A stretch of DNA of 64,000 bases from Branchiostoma belcheri. Lineage: Eukaryota > Chordata > Leptocardii > Amphioxiformes > Branchiostomatidae. A program made the position numbers and the translations under genes. Below the pieces are notes generated by a model. That model was given only the letters and a program-made list of their open reading frames with translations. It made no database searches and was not told the origin of the DNA. The DNA lies in the NCBI RefSeq assembly GCF_001625305.1, contig NW_017803898.1, positions 571,957 through 635,956 of the forward strand, written 5' to 3'. Shown piece by piece: positions 50,149 through 62,444 of the stretch. Each line of letters starts with the position of its first letter. Position 1 is the first letter of the stretch.

Positions 50149-50184
50149 AAAAGTGGTCGGTTATTGAAATAACCGACCACTTTT
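50149..50184. repeat. Perfect 17-bp-arm palindrome
   Basis: AAAAGTGGTCGGTTATT, a GA centre, then AATAACCGACCACTTTT. In RNA it would form a very stable hairpin; could lie in the AGO 3' UTR. Confidence 0.9.
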
Positions 50185-51078
50185 TATTATCTCACCATAT
50201 ACACCTAAGAGCGGGGCATTAACCCTTTATTAACCTTCCTCAGACTGAGTTATGCTGTATCCAGTAAAAATTGGGCACTGAGAAAGGTCCTCAAAAGTTT
50301 GGGTTAAAATGAGGTGGCTGCAAATGGAGTAAAGAAGATCCCGTTTTTGTGTGAGTTAGGGGAACATGAACACTTCTGGCTATAGAGGAACAAACATGGT
50401 TTTGTGCAGGCTTTGAGGGACTCTGATTGGCTATTAGATAATTACATCATCAGATGTACAGACCAATCAGGACCTGGTTGTCTGAAACAGGGAAAACAGG
50501 AACATATTATTCTCAAATTTACCATAACTTTTGAGATGAGCCTGATGAATGAATATGTGGATTTTGAGCCTGTATTACTACAAATGCTTCTCAATAATTT
50601 CATCAAAAACTTGCTTAAAGATGCTTAAAGATATGTATACTATCTATTGCTTCAAATTCTCTGGAGTCAAAAACAGGTAGAGCATTTGAGCAAATACTGT
50701 TGAAATGGTTAAAACGTCGTTACAGATTCGATGAAACAACCACATCTAGTTTTTAGACTGGCTTGACTCGGATGTTGTTGGTTTACCAGTTTGAATTTAC
50801 TGTAAGTAATAAAATATGCTTCAGGTGGGCACCGGTCTCTTTAAACAAACTAGTCCCTTGTGCTACCAAATGTCTTTCAAAAGTTTTCGTTGTCATGTGT
50901 ACATAAGTATTATTATCGTTGTGTTATGATATATTTGCATTGTAGAACCTTCGTAGAAATCCAACCCCCCTCTTTATGTTATCATTCTAACTTGAGTAAA
51001 ATTGTTAGAACATAATGTACAAGTAGGTACATGTATTGTGGTGGTGTTAGAAGAATAAGGTACAATTTACTTGTGGTA

Positions 51079-51321
51079 AGCACGTCGGCAGAACGTACTG
51101 CGCCTGCGCAGAACCCCGTATTTTCGCGTTTTTCGTTCGGTTTTTGGTCAACGTTGCATCAGAATTTTGCCTGTTGCAGGGGATATTCTTTCCGACATAA
51201 CTACTGTCGAAATGCTAACCTTATATGAGCGAATACAACCTTATATGAGACATTCTGCTGAAATGCTATGTACAATACATTACGGGTTTCGCGCAGGTGC
51301 AGTACGTTCTGCCGGCATGCT
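51079..51321. mobile_element. Intact 243-bp MITE with 9-bp target duplication
   Basis: 31-bp terminal inverted repeats with three mismatches, starting AGCACGTCGGCAGAACGTAC and containing TGCGCCTGCGC. CTTGTGGTA at 51070-51078 and 51322-51330 is a perfect 9-bp duplication, as for Mutator-like elements. Confidence 0.92.
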
Positions 51322-53493
51322 CTTGTGGTAGTAGTAATTTAATGATTAATCATGAAAAGCAAGGCTCTACCCAGCGATATCTTCAGTGCACAGAAAAACT
51401 CTAACAAACAAAAAGTTTCTAACTTTCCTTGCATATCATATAATGTATGCTGTGTACTATTGAGAAGAGCAATAGCATGATAGTGTACTGTGGCAAAAAT
51501 TGTGTCAAACTTTGACCAATGGATCGTAGACAACTTTTTGACGTTTTTGCATTTTGCCAGTCTCGTGATGGAATATGTTTTTTGGGTGCTGTGAAGTCAA
51601 TGGCAATGTATTTGGCTCCGCCCCAGAGGTGTAGCCAAAAATTCCCAAGCATACTGTTAGTATTATGCATAGGCCTTATCATAGGCAAGACTTTTTAACA
51701 ATGTGGAATTGTATTGTGTTCATCTTTCTGTAGTATTGGAAGAAAGCAATTTTTAGAGACACGTTTTTCTCTACTTCTAGGATTTTTTGTTTAATCTGTA
51801 GAAGTTGGTTGTTTTAAACAAAATATCACCAGTCTTTGTTGTATACTTTGTCAAGTGGATGGATATTTTCAAGAGTAAAGTTAAAATGAGTACAGAAAAG
51901 TTATAATTGTTTTGACAAAGATGGTTTACTGTACTGTACTAGTAATAGTAGCATGCTGTGTTTTTTGCACTTTGTTGTGTTTTTTATTTACATTTTTGAC
52001 CATGAAGGGGACATGCTAGAATTTTTTTTCAGTGCTTTCTGTATTGTAAAAGAAGTATGTGATATTGTGTGCTCTAGTAGAGAGTAATCTTGTTTTTTTT
52101 TCTACATTTTAAACAGGATTCATGTGAAAACTTTCCTTAGTGCAACTAGATTTGTAAAAATGGTGTGGACTATGCTCTTGACTCTTATTTTTCATGTCAT
52201 CATCTTGGACAAGATATATACATAGGAATAGTCATAGTCCAGTATTGTGAATTGTGTTCACATAACCTAACATGTAGTGTCTTCATACAAATGTACAACA
52301 TATGAAGTTTACAGTTACAATTAGACCAAGATTCTTCAAATCAGAGCTGCTGTTACAAATGGACATCATATAATACCAATAACAACTATTTGAGAACAGC
52401 ACCTATATTGTACTTGCCAGTTGTTTTTAGTACATAATTTTGTTACAGATTTTAAGTTATGGTTTTTTTTTTGTAATGTAGAAAATCACTGTTTTGAGGT
52501 TTTGTGTTATTCTTGTACACTTTGTGTTGATTCAAGCCATGTGATTCCTATATGTAACTATACCTACAAGTACTACATGTCTTTCTCCTGCATAAGAGTC
52601 CTAAAAGATACAATTATTGTTTTGTTTTGATATATTACGAACAACCAACAAGCTACATGTATTCTTGCTTACATGTATGCCTCAAAACGGACAACTTAAA
52701 CCTTGAGTACCAGTTGAAATGCATTGGCAGTTTTGAGAAAAATATGGTATTTTAACCTTTTCAATGCTGAAGTAGCCTTTGGCCACACTTTTGTATTGCT
52801 TACGGGTTTAGGCAGCAGGGAGAAGGTTAACATGTAATAGTATGGGACATTTGCTATCATACTGTATTACCTTCAGTGTTGTACCACCTTTTCAAAAACA
52901 TTTACAAACACTGGCCATACAATAAGATTCCTATGTTGTTTATTGTGTTTTGTTTTTTTGGACGTTGAAAATATTTTAATATGCCCTACCTTTAAGCCAA
53001 CTTGACCAAACTTGCATTATTTTGGTGCAAAAAGAACTTGGAAACAAACAAGAATGAAAATATTCAATGTGTGTATGTAATGTTTTGAGCCATACCATGT
53101 TCCTATTTGCTTTGCTAAAATTTGTGTTTATTCATGTATATTTGTTTTCCTTAGTCTTTGGCTATATTAAGCTTATGCTAGTGTGTAACTTTAAAGCGAG
53201 AAAAAGATTTGAAACGTCCAAGTTTGTTTTATTATGAATATACCTTATGCTCTCTGCATACAGAGTTATGTATTCCAACTTCTGACCAGTTTTGTATTGG
53301 TATATCTGCCAGTAGAAGTGGTGTATTGGTTACTATAAGGTGTCTATATACCAATGTCTTTCACTGTCGTCCAAGACTGTGCTTGTATTATGTATTATAG
53401 TATTACATGGTTCAAATGTAGGGACTGCAACAAGAAATGTATGCTTCTGTTTCTTTCAGATTAAATTGTACTCAAACTTCATGTTTCAGCTTG

Positions 53494-53675
53494 AAGATAT
53501 TGTTTTTGCTCAGTTTCTTCTTCTTCTCCAAACAGTGACCCCTGATCTGGTCAATGACATGAAGCAGACCGTCTCTCACCATGGTAACTGGTGTTGGGTT
53601 ACATCATGTTGCAATTTTATAGTAGGAGGGATTTAGACTCCTGTCACCATATATATGAATGTGTTTGATACCGAA
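53494..53675 (+). mobile_element. MITE-A copy 7
   Basis: T/C-rich end 'gctcagtttcttcttcttct' to 'atatatatgaatgtgtttga'; the right end is missing. Confidence 0.75.
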
Positions 53676-53679
53676 AATC

Positions 53680-53998
53680 ACGACGATTCATCAATCGGAT
53701 CTTCCTTTAAACATTTTTCAAGAAACGCCCCTGCAGTTCCAGAGCAAGCAGCTAGGGGGCTCAAACTCACGTCACTTCATCCCCAGCACAAGAGCTATCT
53801 ACCATCTAAATTTAGTGATCCTAGCATGTCTAGATCATGAGGTATCAAAACCAGACGTTCTGCTGCAAAACCATGACAAGCCGCCAGGGGGCCAAAAATC
53901 CAATCATTTTAAGGCCTCATCAAGACCTACCCATATACCAAGTATCAAGATAATCCATCAAGGCCTTCTCAAGTTATCATGTTCACACAGAGACACAA

Positions 53999-54031
<33 letters not shown>

Positions 54032-54490
54032 ACGCCCCTGAAAACATAACCTTCTTGGCGAAGGTAATAACACAAAAAGTCCACTGCAGTGACGTGGGGA
54101 CCCCCCACGAGGCCTATTTTCCAACTTGACCTTGCCTCCCCCAACAGTAACCTGCCTGCCAAAAATCATGAACATCGAATTATGCCTTCAAGAGTTATGC
54201 AGCATAGTCTCCCACACTACACTAAAGTGATTTTGTAGATCTCGACGAAGGCAATAACATCTCGTGTATGTGACATATAGTCCTGCTGGTATGAAATGTG
54301 TGCTATGAAGCGTGCTGCAGTGTTGTAGCTTCCGCGTGTCTGTCTTCCATAGACACATTTATTGGGCCCATTAGCAACTTAGACCACCTGCTCTCCTTCA
54401 GCAGGGGCGGGATCGTCTCACAAGTAATATCTGTCGTATCTTAATGGGATTCTTTTGTTTGGATCGATCAACAGCGTCGTGTACACATCG
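53680..54490. other. Non-coding DNA with (CA)n
   Basis: A pure CA run at 54001-54029 lies in otherwise unassigned sequence. The open frame across 53659-54129 has no family resemblance and crosses the microsatellite. Confidence 0.5.
54001..54029 (+). repeat. (CA)n microsatellite
   Basis: Fourteen uninterrupted CA units. Confidence 0.97.
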
Positions 54491-54493
54491 ATA

Positions 54494-54853
54494 TGTTTAC
54501 CGAAGGAAAACATACTGTTTTGATCATCCTTGGTTGATAACTCGGGTAGATAATACTGTAAACTGCCATTGGAAAACTGCAAGTTAGAAAAAAAACTAAT
54601 ATATATTTATGTTTTTGCTCTGTTTCTCCTTCTCCAAACAGTGACCTCTGACCTGACCAATGACATGATTTGTTGACGTCTGTCACCATGGTAACTGGTG
54701 TTGGGTTACATAATGTTGCAATTTCACGGTCTGCTCTGCTCCTGTCACCACATACTAGTAGTACATGTATGTCAATGTGTTTGAGTAAGAATTAACAGAG
54801 CAGACCATGTCCGAAGGTAAACACTTAGTACGCATTTGCTTTCCAAATGTTAC
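54494..54853 (+). mobile_element. MITE-A copy 8 (interrupted)
   Basis: Left end ATGTTTACCGAAGGAAAACA is followed by about 90 bp of foreign sequence before the family resumes at 'atgtttttgctctgtttctc'; right end 'gcatttgctttccaaatgtta'. Confidence 0.7.
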
Positions 54854-55075
54854 ATGTACTTCTCTAGTTATATCTGCTTTTCTTCTAAATGCAGAAGGCA
54901 TATCAAACACACCGAGCCTTTCATCCAGGATTAGTTCCAGTTTTACCGCGCTAGAGCTGATTAGTCCTCACAGCTTTTAAAGCCTGACCCCTGTTCGAAG
55001 GCCGTCGACATCTTTTACCCTCTGTCTGTCCTTGGTGCTGAGTAATCTCCAGAGCACACACCTTTTGCTAAGTAA

Positions 55076-55260
55076 GGCCACAGCAAGTAATTTTTATGGA
55101 TGACATCAGCGCACGCATTAATTTTCGCCTGATTTTGGGGAAAATTGTTGCCCTCTGACAGCAATCTTGTTTTTTTGTACGTCTTGGTTTCGCCCTATCG
55201 CATTAGATTTGGAGTTTGCATGATCGAAGATGTCATCCATAAAATTTACTTGCTGTGGCC
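55076..55260. mobile_element. Harbinger-like MITE
   Basis: Inverted ends GGCCACAGCAAGTAA-TTTT and ATGGATGACATC, sharing GGCC and the subterminal TATGGATGACATC with the 32927-33319 element. Flanks 'ctccagagcaca.accttttgc' on both sides are a longer local duplication. Confidence 0.75.
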
Positions 55261-55429
55261 CAACCTCCAGAGCACAAACCTTTTCCTTTGTGTAAGCAAC
55301 TTCAGGACAGAACACGAATGCAAAACCAGAATTCGGGGATCTCATACCTCCGTGGAATGTTAAATGAGCTTTTGTGAATTTTGTTTTCATTGTTGTGATT
55401 TTCTCGCTCATTATGTCTCTGCATTTTCC

Positions 55430-55520
55430 CACTGGATCCTAATCTCCCAATTTCCCCACCCAAGAAATGGTTCCAGACTGGCCAATTTGATACTGTCTTT
55501 CCCCAACCAAAGGATCTGCT
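55430..55520. repeat. Dispersed repeat shared with 17590-17686
   Basis: 'agactggccaatttgatact', 'gtctttccccaaccaaagga' and 'tctgcttggagatta' in both places; family not identified. Confidence 0.6.
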
Positions 55521-56234
55521 TGGAGATTAACTGGATCCCACAAGGCAACAGACATGCATACCTCAGGGACTTGAGGACAGGAAATAAAACAACCTTTTCC
55601 GAGGCCTTTCTGGGCCCTTTGTCCTAACTTCCTGATTCGTAAAATCCTACTTACAAACTAATTATACAGCATGGAATGGGAAACAGGAAATAAAATAACC
55701 TTTTCCAGGAACTTTCGATACTGATATTCCTGGAAACAACATTTCACACATACGATTCCAGGAAAAAGGAATCAATCAGTCTATCCAGTTACCCTCTGGA
55801 CATTAACGGTCTTCCTGTTGATATTTAACCTTCGCCTCCGCATCAACTAGTTTTTCGGACAATTATGGGCTTTCCTTATTAAATTAGTGGTTCTAGGACA
55901 GACTCTTGGACATTTAATTAGCTCACTTGAAGATACACAGGAGTCGAAGGCAAGTAGACTTGTACATGGGGCACCGATTTTATACAATATAAATACAACA
56001 GTCTACACCATGTTTGTTTACATTCTGGTATTTTGTAGTTGTGTCAAAAATAAGTGCGCCTCGTGTGGGTTGTTTTACTAGTATTGCAAAAAAATGCCAA
56101 TCATAAATGTCAGAAATGTAAAATAATGGCACAAATATGTTAAAAAGTCGTAGTACATGGCAATCACATTGACTTTTTCCATTAAAATATTTAATTTTTT
56201 GGTGCCAAATGTTACATAATGCCCCCTTTGAAAT

Positions 56235-56530
56235 GAAACCCTTTCCACACCAAGAGATATCTAATGTACCGTCCCCTTGTGAAACCTTCTGCCCGCCCAT
56301 CCCTCCCAATAGATGACAAATGCATCATCCCCTGATGATATTTTCTCCCCGAAGTTCGTCACGATATTTTTACAACCTTTTAGAGTTCAGATTTGGAAAC
56401 CTTTTGACCGCCACTCCCCGGAGATATCTAATGTACCATCCCCTTATGAAATTACTGCCCTCCCCTGAGATGGCAAATGCACCATCCCCTGATGATATTT
56501 TCACCCCTAGCATCCTCACAACCTTTTAGT
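56235..56530 (+). repeat. Tandem pair, ~150 bp
   Basis: 'gagatatctaatgtaccgtc', 'cccttgtgaaa' and 'catcccctgatgatattttc' occur twice in the same order with moderate divergence. Confidence 0.8.
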
Positions 56531-56846
56531 CTTCTTTCTGCGTCATACTAGTAGATTCTATCTGATATTTCATCTACTGAGTGTCAGAGTGAGTGGGTGG
56601 GAGCCATTCAGCGATAATAAGGCAGGGTCAAACTGGAGATTATAGCTTATAAATGAATTGAGTACAACTACGAAGGTTGCGCGAGTCGTTTGAAAGGAAG
56701 TGTACTATTTTAGAGCGCAGTGAATGGAACATGACGTTCGAATATTCTACTTTATGAGCTTTTTTGAGTGGGCCATCACTGTAAGTTGTTGAGAGATTGT
56801 ATGTGCGTAGGTAATACAGGGCTCAAAACACCTACGTAGGTAATAC

Positions 56847-57330
56847 AGGGCTTGAAATACAATCTGTATATGCCGGTTAGTGCAGATAAAATTGGAGCTG
56901 TGCAGGTATTTCTGATGTCTACCTGCAAGTAACCTGCACTGGTCCATGTACTGGGTATATGCATGTTAGTGCAGGTACAATTGGGGCTGTGCAGGTATTT
57001 CTGATGTCTACCTGCACTTAACCTGCACTGGTCCATGTACTGGGTATATGCAGGTTAGTGCAGGTAAAATTGGAGCTGTGCAGGTATTTCTGATGTCTAC
57101 CTGCACCTAACCTACACTGGTCCATGTGCTGGGTTCGTATATGCATGTAGGTGTGCGTGGCTTTTTATTTGCTGAACCACCTATGAAGTGTAAAAGAAAT
57201 GATAGCAATGGTTTCTGAATTGTTTTAGTATGATCCATATACTTCCTAAATTCTGCGTAGTGCAGGTAAAATTTGTTTGGTGTTACCTGCACTGGTGCAG
57301 ATATGCAGAAAAAGTATTTCGAGCTCAATA
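56847..57330. mobile_element. hAT-like element with internal 88-bp tandem repeats
   Basis: Left end CAGGGCTTGAAATAC, right end GTATTTCGAGCTC. Three copies of 'gcaggttagtgcaggtaaaa' + 'ttggagctgtgcaggtattt' + 'ctgatgtctacctgcac'. The right part ('atgatccatatacttcctaa', 'gtgcaggtaaaatttg') also occurs at 21760-21895 and 45765-45850, the former ending in TTTCGAGCCCTG. Confidence 0.6.
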
Positions 57331-57928
57331 ATATCAATAGATACTCCTGTACCTGTGAAAGTACTGACACTCAGACGCACTTTGTAAAGTGTTTTTAAAA
57401 GAAGAGTATTGAAACGCAATTTTATATAGTCAAGTGTTTTTCTTCTTGCTAAGTGTATACTTCGCTGGAAAACGATGTTCATAAATTGGCCGTTGCCTAC
57501 GTCAATACGTAATTAGTGCTATTAGTAGCGACAGCTTCATCCATATAATGCTCTTATATACTGTGCGTTACATTCGTAAGGACCAGTGAGGTAAAGTAGC
57601 CATTTTCTAACAAGGGGTAGAATGGTGCTTTTTTGTAACAAGTGGCAAGAAAACATGTTGCAATACCATAAAAGGCATGTATTTTGTGGGACACGCCAAA
57701 TAGGGTTATTGGGTCACATAAACAATCGTGTCCCTCATTTTGGTACACAACGAAGATTGGTCTAGCTGCCATAAGATTTTTTGGAAAAAACAACGGAATA
57801 GCTTTCGTATTTGTAATTCCTTTTAAATCTTGTACATAACACAACCGGGGGAAACATAAACATATAAATTGAATGTTACATGTAGCACGCCCACGCACAG
57901 GCGCCGAAATGAAAAATAAAACTGTTTT

Positions 57929-58176
57929 ATGTTTACCGAAGGACAACATATGGTTTTTGCTTTGTTTCTTCTTCTTCTCCAAACAAATAAGGTCAATGAC
58001 CTGAACCAGACGTCTGTCACCGTGGTAACTAGTGTTAGGTTACATCATGTTGCAATTTTATAGCAGGAGGGATTTTGACTCCTGTCACCATATATATGAA
58101 TGTGTTTGAGTGAGAATCAACAGAGCAGACCATATGCGAAGGTAAACATTATGTATTTGCTTTGCAAATGTTACCT
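57929..58176 (+). mobile_element. MITE-A copy 9 (full length)
   Basis: ATGTTTACCGAAGGACAACA to GCAAATGTTACCTTTCTAGT; one of the best preserved members. Confidence 0.85.
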
Positions 58177-58484
58177 TTCTAGTCGTACACTACGTATACT
58201 TTCTGTTGATATTTCAGACGCTCATATCTGGCATATGTATCAATATTCGCTGTCTTAACATTATGCCAGAAGTTACCTGCTGTGATTTATATTAAAAATC
58301 CATCACACCATAATATTACAGCGAGTTGTAATTGCGAAAACACAATTTAATGTAACAAAAAATCATATTCTAGAACATATGTCTGATATTCCTGTCTATA
58401 AAGGTTAGTGTATCAAGAATTAAATTTTTCTTACTTCAGACATGCAAAAACTAATGTCTGAAACTTGAAACTTTAAGGTAACAT

Positions 58485-58722
58485 TTGCCATCAAATGCGG
58501 AATGTTTACCTTCGCATATCGTCTGCTCTGTCAGTTCATACTCAAACACAATTTCATATATATGTTGACAGGACTCTAAATCCCTCCTGCTATAAAATTG
58601 CAACATGATGTAACCCAGCACTAGTTACCATAGTAACAGACATCAGGGTCAGGTCCTTGACCTTATTGGTTTGGAGAAGAGGAAACAAAAATATAATATG
58701 TTTTCCATCGGCAAACATATTA
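58485..58722 (-). mobile_element. MITE-A copy 10
   Basis: Inverted relative to copy 9, 300 bp away, so the two could pair. Confidence 0.8.
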
Positions 58723-58837
58723 AAATGCAGTCAATTGTATACCCGTTGCGTAACTGAGTCAATAAACAATTGAGAAAATATGCTATTGTTGTGTTTCTGT
58801 ATTGTATTGTTAGGTAATAACGGCCATACCACAACAA

Positions 58838-59340
58838 GTTGCTATTGACAACCGTTGCTATGGACACCACGTTCCGGAACGTCCAAAACAACTGTTACAT
58901 CCGTTCCGGAACGCGCCTTACGTAAGTCTTTGTGACGCAACAACACAGCTTCTGAATATCACAATTCTTATTATCTCCGTGATATTTTGCCGTGCCAGTA
59001 GTGTTGTCATTTTGTCCTTGCCGACATCAAAGTCTCGTTGGTTATGTATTAAACTCTCGCGGGAAAAAAAAGCAACACCGTACTCACGTAACAATACGAG
59101 CTGCGTAGCTCGTACCGGGAGTACGTACGCACGAAAACAGGCGTTCAGAAACCACGGGGAGAATTCGAGTAGGTGATTTACAGTCGGCGGGCGGCCGTTT
59201 CAACTCCCGGGGCGCGAAAAAGACGCGTGCGGCGGTGTGAATGAGTCCTCTGGGTCCCGTGGTTGGCATCGTTTTCAAACAGCGCTACATTTTAGAAGAG
59301 GCGGGCTGGCAACCTGTGGCGTAAGGTAAGATGAGATCTA
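58838..59340 (+). promoter_or_regulatory. CpG-rich promoter-like block with possible 5' exon
   Basis: Contains an X-box-like GTTGCTATGGACAC (58854-58867), two identical CGTTCCGGAACG palindromes at 58870-58881 and 58902-58913, dense CpG from 59090 to 59290, and a possible donor GTAAG/GTAAGATG near 59328. A short frame MSPLGPVVGIVFKQRYILEE precedes the donor but no family is recognised. Direction to the right is inferred. Confidence 0.45.
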
Positions 59341-59366
59341 CATACACAATCGTTAGATAGACACCG

Positions 59367-59740
59367 TAGTGCTTTAGTAGCAGAGCGTTCTAGTTTGTTC
59401 GCCAAGCTGTCTTTTTATGTGATCAGCGTCGTGGCATTTGTATCTGTTGATGATCGTGATTTTGTTTATCTACTTCACCTTTTTATGAGAATGTGAAAAT
59501 TTTGAAGATTTTGCCACCTTCTTGAGGACCACTTATGGTTCGTATTTGATCTAACTTCCCGTAGTGCTTTAGTAGCAAAGTGCGTTCTAGTTTCTTCGAC
59601 TAGCTGTCTTTTTATTGTGATCAGCATGGTTTTGTGACATTTGTATCTGCTGAGGATCATGATTTTGCTGATGACAGCTGATTTTCTTTATCTAGTGATG
59701 GGAATGTAAAATCTTGAAGATTTTGCTACCTTCCGGGGGA
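59367..59740 (+). repeat. Tandem pair, ~190 bp
   Basis: 'gtgctttagtagca.ag.gcg', 'ttctagttt.ttcg', 'tgatcagc' and 'cttgaagattttgc.acctt' repeated in order. Confidence 0.8.
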
Positions 59741-60119
59741 GTTTGTTCCTGACTGATACTTGTACCATTTATGTCTCGTATTTGAACTTCTCATACTTAT
59801 TGCCTTTGCCAATGGTACGTATAGATAAGATAAAGGAAGACTGCTTAGCTAGATATATTGTTGTGTCAATATTATCTTATACTTAAGAAACTGTCAACAA
59901 GTCAATGCCATGATTTTTTTACACAAGTAACGTACACGTGAGAGTAGCTGTGTGTTGCGTCACAATAGAGAACAATGTTTTTTGTCTTGTAAATAGTCAT
60001 ATATGTTACGTGCGGACAACAGCTTATTATATAATATACATATAGGTTATATAAGTCTTCCACTACCTATACGCTACAAAGCTGTCTAGCCGTTTGATTC
60101 AGAAACCCAATACTAAAAA

Positions 60120-60300
60120 TGTGGGGTCGTGTGGCGTAGCGGTACCGTGTTCGGCTCGGAACCAAGAGGTCCCGGGTTCGAACCCTACCTTGTCACCGAT
60201 CTTGTGCCCTTGGAAAGGCACTTAACACGATCGACTTTCCTCACTTCATTCAGGTGAAAATGAGCATGCCAGAATGATCATTATCATGATCGTGGGCATT
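60120..60300 (+). mobile_element. tRNA-derived SINE
   Basis: 'ggggtcgtgtggcgtagcgg' head, B box 'ggttcgaaccc', body 'ccgatcttgtgcccttggaa' and 'aggcacttaacacg'. The clearest copy with an intact head. Confidence 0.85.
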
Positions 60301-61343
60301 TATAAGAAAACCAAACCAATAGCAAAACACACCGTTAAGTACAGCTAAATTAGCTTCTTTTCTTGTGTTATCTTTAGTTGTTTTTAAGGAATTCGTTCAA
60401 ATGACGTTACCCTTCACAATACCAGTGAAAAAAAAGCAAGGGATGTTAACCCATGAAATCAGACAGAAAGAAAACTAGCAAAATAGGTATGACAACACAT
60501 AAATTTGAAGAATTTCTTTATTTCTGTAGAATTTTCTTCTTTTCGTGTTATTTTTTCGGAACTTGTGATCTTCTCCCCGTGTGTACATTTCTCCGTAGAA
60601 AGGTTCTCAGATGCCGTTTTTTTTTAATGTTAAAAATGTAGGTTTCCTTTATTTTTGACAAGAAACATGATACAGGGACACGCATAGTGTATGGTAACAG
60701 CGCAATTACGTATTTCCGGATTATTTGATCTACCACTTGCTGTGTGTGTTTTTATAAACATCTATCAAGTTTCCGGTATTTTCAACAAGAAAACATAATA
60801 CATTGTACTGGGACTGTGTACATGTATGTGACGGTGCACATAAGCATTTTCCGTTAATGGTTTGATCCCCACCGACATTTTAACACCTCAAAGTGAACGG
60901 ACTAAACTCGTTCAGACATTTGCTATTTGCAGCTACTTTCCTCACAAAGATCGTGCACTCTCGTGAGCGGATGGTAACGTCAAGATAAATCTGATTCTTA
61001 CTTATCTTCTTGATTCTGATCTAAAATAATAAATCGATAGGACAAACCGAACTCGTGCTAAAGGGACCGTTTCTCACCAATTTTTTTCAAAGACTATTTT
61101 ACACTTCCGGCAAGTGGTTTGTAGAGATTGTATGATGAGGTACATATATCGTAAATAGTTCTTGCTAACTCATTGCCTCCGTTTGACCCTTTTGACCTCA
61201 TGCGATGTTGTCTATCATTCTTTCCTCCCATGTGCCGTCAACTGTCCGCCAAAGTGTTACCGCTACCCCTGACATGTGCCAATCTTTCCAGCCGCTTCTG
61301 GAGCCTGATAGAGGCCAGGGAAATGTTGCATGGTGGAGATTGT

Positions 61344-61430
61344 TAGCCTGGGTTCCATCCTGGTTAAATTACGTCCGCTTCCAGCGACTGTGGGAGCGGA
61401 CGTAAACTAACCAGGATGGAACCCAGGCTA
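61344..61430. mobile_element. 87-bp foldback MITE with perfect 9-bp target duplication
   Basis: Arms TAGCCTGGGTTCCATCCTGG and complement, continued by an inner pair TTACGTCCGCT/AGCGGACGTAA. GGAGATTGT at 61335-61343 and 61431-61439. Ends start TAGCC like the 13445 element. Confidence 0.93.
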
Positions 61431-61739
61431 GGAGATTGTACCCTCTATTAGTGTTTTTGTTTACCTCTATGTATGGAGGTTGTGCTGTTAGGTCTTTCGC
61501 TTGTGTCACTGACAGGGAGTTAGTTCAAAGGTCCCAGAAAAGGTTATTTCATTCCATGTCTTCAACCGGCGTGCGCTATACACGGGAGCTCCCAATATGT
61601 CCTGATTACTAGGCTAATATGGGCTAAGTAGTATAACACGTCAGTTTTTTTTATTTTTTCTATTCCAACATGTAATCACAAGACGTGGTGACGACACACT
61701 CAAGTTTTTTCAACTTATATTAATGCCGCCACCAACACA

Positions 61740-61904
61740 GGAGACAAATACATGACAGGACAATACTCATTTACACCTGAGCTGAGTGAGGAAAGTCGTG
61801 TAAAGTGCCTTTCCCAAGGGCACAAGATCGGAGGCATGTCAGGACTCGAACCCGGGACTCTAAGTTCCGAGTCGCGCACTCTGCCACTACGCCACACGAC
61901 CCCA
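61740..61904 (-). mobile_element. tRNA-derived SINE
   Basis: Minus strand 'gtggggtcgtgtggcgtagt', B box 'gggttcgagtcc', body 'cgatcttgtgcccttgggaa'. Nearly the same head as the copy at 60120. Confidence 0.85.
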
Positions 61905-62024
61905 CGAACACGTCAGTTGTGGCCGCTATTCTGGGACACCTTCCTAAGTATTATGACTTATCTATAAATAAATCATTCGCGGCAGGATCTTTTCAGGCTA
62001 TTTCGAGCCGAACTAATTAATCCA

Positions 62025-62420
62025 CTTGAGCAGCTTTCCGTGGAAAATAATGAGCCGATTTGATATATGAGAATAGACGCTGTTCGTGATATACATCTAT
62101 AGGTTTGTATCAATAAATGGCCAAGACTTTAAAATAATATTGACTAGCGTTAGCGTAGGTCAGATAAGATATGAAAAATATGATTACATGATTAAATCCC
62201 CATCACACTAATAAACATATATTCGTAATGAATCCATAGACATGTATCATTTCATATATTTGGCACTTGAGCAGATTTGAGAAGAAAATAATGAGCCGAT
62301 TTGATATATGAGAATAGACGCTGTTCACATCCATAAATTTGTATCAAGAAATGGTCAATACTTCAAAATGGTAGTGAGACTAGTGACTATATAGCTCTAG
62401 CGTAGGCCAGATAAAATATA
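62025..62420 (+). repeat. Tandem pair, ~245 bp
   Basis: 'gaaaataatgagccgatttg', 'atatatgagaatagacgctg' and 'agcgtaggtcagataa' appear twice; the copies differ in the linking sequence. Confidence 0.85.
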
Positions 62421-62444
62421 AGAAAAGATAAACATGTAACTATA

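Larger units (their letters stand above)
48046..53490. other. AGO2: AGO 3' UTR and downstream non-coding DNA
   Basis: No coding exon recognised. The 3' UTR length is unknown because many AATAAA-like strings occur in this AT-rich DNA. Contains the GT/CG run, a 36-nt palindrome and one intact MITE, listed separately. Confidence 0.5.

Noticed and set aside
53659-54129. 156-codon frame with His-Thr run
   Set aside because: Runs through a (CA)n microsatellite and a MITE; not a gene.
59223-59310. MSPLGPVVGIVFKQRYILEE as a protein N-terminus
   Set aside because: Only 27 codons before a stop and no family match; kept only as part of a possible 5' exon.
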